Source: Bacteroidales bacterium (GTDB taxonomy: Bacteria; Bacteroidota; Bacteroidia; Bacteroidales; UBA7960). From it: a stretch of DNA of 5,641 bases. Under the pieces are notes generated by a model, which was not told the DNA's origin, ran no database searches, and saw nothing but the letters and a program-made list of their open reading frames with translations. The stretch covers positions 1 through 5,641 of the forward strand of contig PWNO01000224.1 in assembly GCA_003557765.1 (NCBI GenBank), in the 5' to 3' direction. Position 1 is the first letter of the stretch; each line of letters begins with the position of its first letter. Shown here one piece after another: positions 1 to 4,830 of the stretch. The translations under genes and the position numbers were made by a program.

Positions 1-89
1 CAGGGCTTGTCCCCTTCAAACTTCCACTCTTTGTTCGCCTCAAAATCAAAAACTTTCTCTTTGAATACCTCTTTTGTTAAATTTTCCAT
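1..89 (-). CDS. Thioredoxin, N-terminal 29 codons (partial, cut by window edge)
   Basis: On the minus strand an ATG at 87-89 opens a frame that is still open at the window edge. It reads MENLTKEVFKEKVFDF and continues EANKEWKFEGDKP, 29 codons plus two bases. This is the first helix and strand of a short Bacteroidota thioredoxin: in such proteins the stretch W-K-F-E-G-(D/N)-K-P leads directly into the strand IVDFYADWCGPC. The active site itself lies outside the window, so the redox motif is not seen. There is no signal peptide or membrane segment, so a cytosolic disulfide reductase is expected. It lies 35 bp downstream of the membrane-anchored thioredoxin gene on the same strand, with no promoter box or terminator that I can see between them, so co-transcription is likely. 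No Shine-Dalgarno sequence precedes the ATG, which is usual in this phylum. The family call is by recognition of the N-terminus only. Confidence 0.72.
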   Translation of the reverse strand, partial: MENLTKEVFKEKVFDFEANKEWKFEGDKP

Positions 90-124
90 GACAATAATAT
101 GTTGTATATGAATGAATAATTATT

Positions 125-583
125 TTACAAGTGTTTGTGAATGGCAGCTTTAAGCGTAGTCTTTTGCTGAACACCGGTATAACGCTCCACAATTTCTCCA
201 TCCTTAAAAAGGATCAGGGTTGGAATGCTTCGCACATGAAAGCGGCTAGCAACACTACCATAATCATCCACATCAAGTTTGGTAATAGTAGCCACATCGC
301 TGACTGCAATAGCCAATTCTTCCAGTATCGGATTCTGGATCCGGCAGGGTGGACACCAGGTAGCCCAAAAGTCAACCAGCACAACACCCTCACTTATTGC
401 TTCGTCAAAACCATCTGCATCAAGATCGATGACCAGTCCCGATGAAACATATTCACCTGTAGACTCAACAGCCTTTTCAGAAGCTTCACTGATCAGGTAA
501 TACCCTAGAAAAGCCAAACCCAGCACGCCAGCCAGGATAAAAAATGAATATATATTCGATTTGTTTGATGCAGGTTCTTTCAT
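125..583 (-). CDS. Membrane-anchored thioredoxin-fold protein, WCPPC active site
   Basis: A 152-residue protein with a short positively charged N-terminus (K2, K8), one hydrophobic segment at about residues 11-31 and a thioredoxin fold at about 50-152. The positive-inside rule puts the thioredoxin domain in the periplasm. Visible motifs are the strand VLVDFWATW (68-76), the redox pair C77-P-P-C80, P85 in the active-site helix, and the cis-proline loop SIPT with P121, followed by LILFKDGE and G137. These are all the landmarks of a working thioredoxin. The length is that of a thioredoxin plus an anchor. It probably reduces or exchanges disulfides of envelope proteins, perhaps in cytochrome c maturation as TlpA/ResA-type proteins do, but no cytochrome gene is in view and the substrate is unknown. 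The next gene downstream is a second, cytosolic-type thioredoxin. The ATG at 581-583 is preceded by the A-rich AAACAAAAAGCT and not by a Shine-Dalgarno sequence. Confidence 0.88.
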   Translation of the reverse strand: MKEPASNKSNIYSFFILAGVLGLAFLGYYLISEASEKAVESTGEYVSSGLVIDLDADGFDEAISEGVVLVDFWATWCPPCRIQNPILEELAIAVSDVATITKLDVDDYGSVASRFHVRSIPTLILFKDGEIVERYTGVQQKTTLKAAIHKHL

Positions 584-636
584 AGCTTTTTGTTTCTGAT
601 TGGTTTATGTTCTATAATGATGTGAATTTACCACGA

Positions 637-644
637 CAAATATA
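637..644 (-). promoter_or_regulatory. Putative -7 promoter box for the thioredoxin pair
   Basis: On the minus strand the sequence TATATTTG matches the Bacteroidota -7 consensus TAnnTTTG. It lies 53 bp upstream of the ATG of the membrane thioredoxin, giving a leader of roughly 45 nt. I could not find a TTTG or TTG at the expected 19-21 nt upstream distance, so only half of the promoter is supported. The perfect inverted repeat TTTTGTT-ttg-AACAAAA at 666-682 sits where an upstream regulator could bind, but it is AT-rich and could be chance. Confidence 0.45.
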
Positions 645-692
645 ACACACAAAATTATGTATATGTTTTGTTTTGAACAAAAACGTGGTGTT

Positions 693-715
693 AAAAAAGC
701 CTAAAGCGGTTTTAG
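693..715 (-). terminator. Weak putative terminator of the DHOD-like gene
   Basis: About 26 nt after the minus-strand stop codon of the DHOD-like gene, the transcript would contain CTAAA-ACCGC-TTTAG, then GC and a run of six T. A short 5-bp stem followed by a T-run has the layout of an intrinsic terminator. The stem is weak and has only one G-C pair, and an alternative fold pairs AAAACC with GG(C)TTTT. It would separate the DHOD-like gene from the thioredoxin promoter downstream. Confidence 0.33.
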
Positions 716-740
716 ATGATCGGGCTATGTTGTTAAACGC

Positions 741-1727
741 CTATTCAATGCCGGCAAAATGCTTCATGAATTGAACGCGCAGGAACGCAGCCGGATTTTC
801 GGTCATTTTCTGGCTCATTTTCGCACGGAAATCGCTTATTTTTTTGTACTGATTCTTTTGCATCCAGGCTTTGAGTTCCTCATGGATGATATCTAGTTGG
901 TCAAAACCATTCTTGTACAGTGTGGAACAAACCTGTACGGCCTGGGCGCCGGCCAGAAGCTGTTTCACAACTCCTTTCCCGTCGTGTACGCCGGTAGATG
1001 CACACAGGTCTGTCTGTACTTTTCCTGCCATGATGGCGATCCACCTTAGCGAGGAGGTGATCTCCGACGGATCGCTGTAGAGGTTGGCGGCTTTGATACG
1101 GAAATTGTCAATGTCAATGTCAGGATTAAAGAAACGGTTAAAAAGGACAATCCCTTTCACGCCGCTCCAGGAAAGCTTTTTGATCATCTCTGCAAGGCCG
1201 GAAAAATGGGAACCTATTTTGAGGGATACAGGTATATTGATTTGCTTATTAACATTTTCGATCACATCGAAATACAGCTTTTCGTAGGCATTACCCTCTT
1301 GATTCTCGTTCGCAGGAAGTGCAAATACATTCAACTCCAAGGCGTCTGCTCCCGCTTCCTGAATGTTTTTTGCAAAAATGGGCCATTCTTCTGCACTGGT
1401 GCAGTTGATACTTGCAATTACCGGCATCGATATGCTTTTCTTTGCCTCCTGAATGGTGTTCAGGTAGTCATCAAGGGTTTGTTCACGTGCATAGTTCCTG
1501 ATGTAATCCTCTGCTTCGGTATATGCACTCTGTGCATCATCATAAGAAAATAGTTTACGAACCTCAAACTTAATCTGCTCTTCAAACAAGGATTTAAGAA
1601 CTACGGCACCCACTCCTTTTTCTTCTGACAGTTTCAGGTTTTTAATGTCTTTGGTAAGGCCGGAGCTTCCGACGATCACAGGGCTGCGAAGCTCCATGCC
1701 CATGTAATTAGTAGTCAGGTCTATCAT
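741..1727 (-). CDS. Dihydroorotate dehydrogenase-like FMN flavoprotein, probably not a true PyrD
   Basis: A 328-residue TIM-barrel protein of the dihydroorotate dehydrogenase fold. Seen in order: the N-terminal strand region NYMGMELRSPVIVGSSGLT (7-25), GVGAVVLKSLF with K45 at the position of a conserved active-site lysine, ASINCTS (105-111), the strand LELNVFALPAN (130-140), PVSLKIG with K170 as probable FMN contact, and the phosphate-binding end STGVHDG through AGAQAVQVCSTLY (244-271). In true DHODs the strand after LELN reads (L/V)SCPN, with Cys (class 1) or Ser (class 2) as base. Here it reads VFALPAN and has neither. As I recall, the DHOD-like subgroup is described as keeping the FMN site while lacking catalytic residues, so an unknown flavin reaction or loss of activity is likely. 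No PyrK or other electron-transfer partner is adjacent. The ATG at 1725-1727 fits the usual family start and a promoter lies 44 bp upstream. The molecular substrate cannot be named. Confidence 0.9.
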   Translation of the reverse strand: MIDLTTNYMGMELRSPVIVGSSGLTKDIKNLKLSEEKGVGAVVLKSLFEEQIKFEVRKLFSYDDAQSAYTEAEDYIRNYAREQTLDDYLNTIQEAKKSISMPVIASINCTSAEEWPIFAKNIQEAGADALELNVFALPANENQEGNAYEKLYFDVIENVNKQINIPVSLKIGSHFSGLAEMIKKLSWSGVKGIVLFNRFFNPDIDIDNFRIKAANLYSDPSEITSSLRWIAIMAGKVQTDLCASTGVHDGKGVVKQLLAGAQAVQVCSTLYKNGFDQLDIIHEELKAWMQKNQYKKISDFRAKMSQKMTENPAAFLRVQFMKHFAGIE

Positions 1728-1771
1728 GCTGAGTTTGTTTCTTCCGGGTGGATCAATACTTTTTTTCGGGA

Positions 1772-1802
1772 CAAACCTACGTGAATTTTCCCAAATTCAC
1801 AA
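1772..1802 (-). promoter_or_regulatory. Promoter of the DHOD-like gene (-33 TTG, -7 TAGGTTTG)
   Basis: On the minus strand TAGGTTTG (1772-1779) matches TAnnTTTG, and TTG (1800-1802) lies exactly 20 nt upstream, within the 19-21 nt spacing of Bacteroidota primary-sigma promoters. Transcription would begin near 1765 and leave a leader of about 38 nt before the ATG at 1727. The spacer is occupied by a perfect inverted repeat (separate entry), which suggests regulation. Confidence 0.55.
1781..1800. promoter_or_regulatory. Operator-like inverted repeat inside promoter spacer
   Basis: The 20 bases gtgaattttcccaaattcac form two perfect 8-bp arms (GTGAATTT and AAATTCAC) around the 4-nt centre TCCC. 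The repeat lies between the -33 and -7 boxes of the DHOD-like promoter, overlapping the -33 box by one base. That is the classic position for a dimeric repressor. It is also 165 bp upstream of the chosen start of the divergent nucleoside kinase gene. No regulator gene is in the window, and no second copy of the repeat was noticed here. Confidence 0.5.
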
Positions 1803-1914
1803 TAAAAATCAACATCCAGTTTCCATTTTTATACCTGAAGCGGCCTGAAAGACCATTCAAATAAGCCAACTTGCCGACAACAAGAAAAGATGTCTCAGGC
1901 TATTGCGAATGCAT

Positions 1915-1922
1915 TATCTTTG
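1915..1922 (+). promoter_or_regulatory. Putative -7 promoter box for the nucleoside kinase
   Basis: TATCTTTG matches TAnnTTTG and lies 42 bp upstream of the ATG at 1965, giving a start point near 1929 and a leader of about 35 nt. No TTTG is visible 19-21 nt upstream, so support is from one box only. If it is used, the in-frame ATG at 1890 lies upstream of the transcript and cannot be the start codon. Confidence 0.4.
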
Positions 1923-1933
1923 TCATCCTTTTT

Positions 1934-1957
1934 GGTTGATTGGTTGATTGGTTGGGA
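1934..1957 (+). repeat. Short tandem repeat GGTTGATT in the kinase leader
   Basis: Two exact 8-bp units GGTTGATT (1934-1941 and 1942-1949) are followed by a degenerate third unit GGTTGGGA (1950-1957). The block ends 8 bp before the ATG at 1965, so it would lie in the 5' untranslated leader. A unit of 8 bp is not a multiple of three, so a change in copy number would shift any frame opened at 1890 but would leave the frame from 1965 untouched. Confidence 0.7.
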
Positions 1958-1964
1958 TTTTGGA

Positions 1965-3494
1965 ATGGAAAAAACAATTAAATACAATACAAACGTATTT
2001 CAGAAGCCGGAGGCTGTGAAGCTTTCCTTTCGGCGGCTGATGGAGCCATTGCTGGTGCTTTTTAACAAAGCCGCTTCCATGGTGCTTGCCGGTCACCCCT
2101 TTTATGTTGCCTACAGCATTCCGGGTGGCGTATATGGCTATTTTCAGGACCATGAGGCTACCCATGAAGAATTGCAAGCCATTGAAAAAGCGATCCGTAA
2201 GATGATCTTCAATCAGGAAAAGATCCGTTATGACCAGCTCAACACCTCCGAACTGCTGGCCTATTTTGACAAATATGGCCGTGACGATATGATCCATCTG
2301 ATTCGCTCCAAAACGCCTCAAATTGAGCTGGATGGATTTCCTTTGGCACATCTCAATGGCTACGGGGAGTTTTTTCCAAATTATCTTACTGAGGATTATG
2401 AACGGCTGCAGCATTTTCAGCTCCAGCCTTTTGGGAAAGGGTTTTTCCTGATAGCAGATCCGGTGTTTTTTAACCGGGTGATGCCTGCAAAGACCATACA
2501 GAGCAAGTATTTCCAAGGGTTTGAAGAGTCGGAAGAGACCATGCGCTACCTGGGGATCGCCAGTTTCGCCGAACTGAACAACATAATCACAGAGGGCAGA
2601 CTCCCGGAGTTCATTAAACTCTCGGAAGCCTGGCAAGCAAGAAGGATCTCACAGATCGCCGACACCATATTGAGCCATTCAGGCAAACCGAAGGTGATAT
2701 TCCTCGCTGGCCCCACGTCTTCTGGAAAAACTACCTCGGCAAAAAGACTTGCAATTGAACTGAGGATCCTGAAGCAGAAAGTGATCGCCCTGTCGCTCGA
2801 CAATTTCTATCTGCCTCATAGCCAAATACCGGATGATCCCCAAACCGGGATGAAGAACTTCGAGCTGATTACAGCACTTAACCTTAAGTTGTTCAGAAAC
2901 AATATCAATGATCTCCTGGCCGGCAAACCGGTTCATCTGCCCAAATACCATTTTGACGGGAAGGGTGCCACCCCCGAAAAACAAGCAACCGTAATTGACC
3001 CGGACACCTATCTGATTGTGGAGGGGATTCACGGACTGAACCCTGAACTCTGGCGCGATGTGATGGATGTTGAATCGTTCAGACTTTATGTGTCTGCTCT
3101 GAGCACGTTAAACGTCCACGATCATTTGCCCCTGTCCACATCCGATCACCGGCTGATGCGACGAATGATCCGCGATCAGCTCTTCAGGGGTTATGACTAC
3201 AGGGAAACTATCAGCCGATGGCCCGACATTATCCAGAATGAATACAAAAGCATCTTCCCATACCAGGAGAGTGCACATGCATTGTTTAACTCTGCGCTGG
3301 TGTATGAACCTGCCGTGTTTGCGCACTATGCCCCGGAAATCCTGAAAGATTTTGACAGCGACAATGCACTGATCTGTGAAGAGGCAAAACGGATACAACG
3401 GCTGCTGTCATTGCTGATTCCAATAAATCCGGTTGACATTCCACCCACCTCCATCCTCAGAGAATTCATTGGCGGGAGTAGTTTTAATTATTAA
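1965..3494 (+). CDS. Nucleoside (uridine-type) kinase with ThrRS-related N-terminal domain, TGS domain missing
   Basis: A 509-residue protein from the ATG at 1965. The C-terminal half is a P-loop phosphoribulokinase/uridine kinase domain: Walker A GPTSSGKT (249-256), substrate loop SLDNFY (277-282), the acidic strand motif LIVEGIHGLNP (350-360), the arginine-rich lid RRMIRDQLFRGYDY (399-412), and the family-typical end DIPPTSILREF, then IGGSSFNY. It probably phosphorylates uridine or a related nucleoside with ATP/GTP in pyrimidine salvage. Residues 20-190 resemble the second additional domain of threonyl-tRNA synthetase. Most Bacteroidota members, as I recall them, are about 550 residues and start with a TGS domain, and that domain is absent here. 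An in-frame ATG at 1890 would add 25 residues (534 in total), with an A-rich leader AAGAAAAG. I prefer 1965 because MEKTIKY matches the usual family beginning and a -7 box lies between the two. The extra residues are hydrophobic and do not resemble TGS. Confidence 0.87.
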   Translation: MEKTIKYNTNVFQKPEAVKLSFRRLMEPLLVLFNKAASMVLAGHPFYVAYSIPGGVYGYFQDHEATHEELQAIEKAIRKMIFNQEKIRYDQLNTSELLAYFDKYGRDDMIHLIRSKTPQIELDGFPLAHLNGYGEFFPNYLTEDYERLQHFQLQPFGKGFFLIADPVFFNRVMPAKTIQSKYFQGFEESEETMRYLGIASFAELNNIITEGRLPEFIKLSEAWQARRISQIADTILSHSGKPKVIFLAGPTSSGKTTSAKRLAIELRILKQKVIALSLDNFYLPHSQIPDDPQTGMKNFELITALNLKLFRNNINDLLAGKPVHLPKYHFDGKGATPEKQATVIDPDTYLIVEGIHGLNPELWRDVMDVESFRLYVSALSTLNVHDHLPLSTSDHRLMRRMIRDQLFRGYDYRETISRWPDIIQNEYKSIFPYQESAHALFNSALVYEPAVFAHYAPEILKDFDSDNALICEEAKRIQRLLSLLIPINPVDIPPTSILREFIGGSSFNY

Positions 3495-3500
3495 AAAGCA

Positions 3501-3530
3501 ATAAACATTTGTTTAATGTTTATTTTTTTT
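3501..3530 (+). terminator. AT-rich hairpin and T-run after the kinase gene
   Basis: Six nt after the kinase stop codon, ATAAACATT (3501-3509) and AATGTTTAT (3515-3523) form perfect 9-bp arms around a TGTTT loop, followed directly by seven T. A run of A at 3493-3498 can extend the pairing with the T-run. The layout is that of an intrinsic terminator, though with one G-C pair the stem is weak. The hairpin overlaps the -33 box of the next promoter, so it may act instead, or as well, as an operator. Confidence 0.45.
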
Positions 3531-3540
3531 ACTATATTTG
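3508..3540 (+). promoter_or_regulatory. Promoter of the porin-lipoprotein operon (TTTG, TATATTTG)
   Basis: TTTG at 3508-3511 and TATATTTG at 3533-3540 are separated by 21 nt and match both boxes of the Bacteroidota promoter. Transcription should start near 3547, leaving a leader of about 45 nt before the ATG at 3592. This is one of the two complete promoters in the window. Its -33 box spans the loop edge of the inverted repeat at 3501-3523. Confidence 0.65.
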
Positions 3541-3591
3541 CCCCTTTTACTGAAACTATAATCATACGTTTATTTACAAATCCATTAACTT

Positions 3592-4812
3592 ATGCGAAAA
3601 ACAATTGTTATTGCCTTGTTACTTATCATGACAAGTACAACGCTGTGGGCAGGCGGTTACCAGGTAAGCCTGCACGGTCAGAAACAGATTGGGATGGGCC
3701 TCATCGGCACTTCACTCAATTTGGATGCCAGTGCATCATTCTATAATCCGGGCGCATTGGCATTGATGCCCCAAACGCTCAGCATACAAGCCGGTGCCAG
3801 TGGCATTTTTGCCAGCACCGCTTTCCGGATGCAGGAGCCATCGGCATACCGGGCCCAAACAGACAACCCAATTGGCACACCCTTCTACTTTTATGCTGCA
3901 GGGATGATCACCGACAGGCTGGCAGCCGGACTGGCGGTAAACACACCTTACGGCAATAGCCTGAAGTGGGAAGATGGCTGGGCAGGTCGGTTTCTCATAG
4001 ACGAGATATCCCTGATGGCTTTAACCATTCAGCCGACCCTCTCCTATAAACTTACCGATAATCTCTCGGTGGGTGCAGGGTTCATTTACACCATCGGAAA
4101 CGTTGACATGAAACGGGCTTTACCTGTGCAGGATCATGAAACCGAAGGACATATTGCCATCGAAGGCAGCACTGCGAATTATGGTTTCAATGCCGGCATT
4201 TTATATGCATCCGACATGGGTCTGAACATTGGTGTCAGCTACCGCTCACGCATCGACATGGAGGTGGATGACGGCGACGCCGTTTTCTCCGTTCCGGCTT
4301 CCCTGAAGCCCAATTTCCCCGACAGCAAGGTTGCAACCATGCTTCCATTGCCGGCAAACCTTGACATTGGTCTTTCATACCAGGTTACACCCGACCTGAT
4401 GATCGGCATGGCACTGAACTATGTGTTCTGGGACGCTTATGAAGAACTTGCATTCGCTTTTGAACAAAACCCAACCCTCGACGACATCAGTCCGAGAGAT
4501 TACAGCAACACGCTGATTGTAAGAGCCGGTGGCCAGTATCGCCTGAATGATGCGTTATACCTTCGTGCCGGCGCCTATTATGACCCATCGCCAGTCAATG
4601 AGGTCTATTTCTCACCCGAAACACCCAGCCTTGACAACCTCGCCTTCACAGGGGGCGTGTCGTTTTTGCCGGTGCAAAACCTCAGCATAGACCTGAGCCT
4701 GCTTTTCATCCTCGGGCTTGAAGGAGAAAGGGAGTTTGAACCGGCCAACTTTGGAGGCACCTATAAATCAAGGGTGCTGATCCCCGGTTTAGGAATCAGT
4801 TACAGTTTATAA
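3592..4812 (+). CDS. FadL/OmpP1/TodX-family outer-membrane transport protein
   Basis: A 406-residue outer-membrane beta-barrel of the FadL family, which moves long-chain fatty acids or other hydrophobic molecules across the outer membrane. Residues 1-20 are a signal peptide (RK, then hydrophobic IVIALLLIM, ending TLWA before GGYQ), with cleavage likely after A20. The mature N-terminus shows the hatch signature of the family: GYQVSLHGQKQIGMG (22-36), DASASFYNPGAL (45-56; NPG where FadL has NPA). Then come the conserved stretch TPYGNSLKW...GWAGRF (118-133) and alternating strands such as QPTLSYKLTDNLSVGAGF (147-164). The C-terminus is a strand GLGISYSL, ending in Leu rather than the common Phe. 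The length is usual for the family. The ATG at 3592 is the first Met and opens the signal peptide. An SGNH lipoprotein follows 18 bp downstream, which suggests a joint role in lipid or ester uptake. The true cargo is unknown. Confidence 0.9.
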   Translation: MRKTIVIALLLIMTSTTLWAGGYQVSLHGQKQIGMGLIGTSLNLDASASFYNPGALALMPQTLSIQAGASGIFASTAFRMQEPSAYRAQTDNPIGTPFYFYAAGMITDRLAAGLAVNTPYGNSLKWEDGWAGRFLIDEISLMALTIQPTLSYKLTDNLSVGAGFIYTIGNVDMKRALPVQDHETEGHIAIEGSTANYGFNAGILYASDMGLNIGVSYRSRIDMEVDDGDAVFSVPASLKPNFPDSKVATMLPLPANLDIGLSYQVTPDLMIGMALNYVFWDAYEELAFAFEQNPTLDDISPRDYSNTLIVRAGGQYRLNDALYLRAGAYYDPSPVNEVYFSPETPSLDNLAFTGGVSFLPVQNLSIDLSLLFILGLEGEREFEPANFGGTYKSRVLIPGLGISYSL

Positions 4813-4830
4813 CCACAAAAAAAACATCTT

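Noticed and set aside
131..445. Plus-strand open frame of 104 codons opposite the membrane thioredoxin
   Set aside because: The minus strand encodes all thioredoxin landmarks across the same bases, and the plus-strand translation has no recognisable features.
666..682. Inverted repeat TTTTGTT-ttg-AACAAAA as an operator
   Set aside because: Perfect 7-bp arms, but made almost only of A and T in an AT-rich gap, with only a half-supported promoter nearby. Chance is a fair explanation.
1934..1957. Tandem GGTTGATT units as a CRISPR or integration-site repeat
   Set aside because: The units are only 8 bp, directly adjacent with no spacers, and no cas gene, integrase or flanking duplication is present.
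1890..1964. N-terminal extension of 25 residues on the nucleoside kinase from the ATG at 1890
   Set aside because: The extension is hydrophobic, partly encoded by a tandem repeat, does not resemble the family's TGS domain, and a -7 promoter box lies inside it. It is kept only as an alternative start.
1923..2636. Long antisense open frame of 237 codons opposite the nucleoside kinase
   Set aside because: It lies opposite a well-recognised kinase coding region and its translation shows no domain I recognise. It reflects the codon usage of the sense gene.
3516..3746. Short plus-strand frame overlapping the porin promoter and start
   Set aside because: It begins upstream of the predicted transcript start, and its end overlaps the signal peptide and hatch of the FadL-like gene in another frame.
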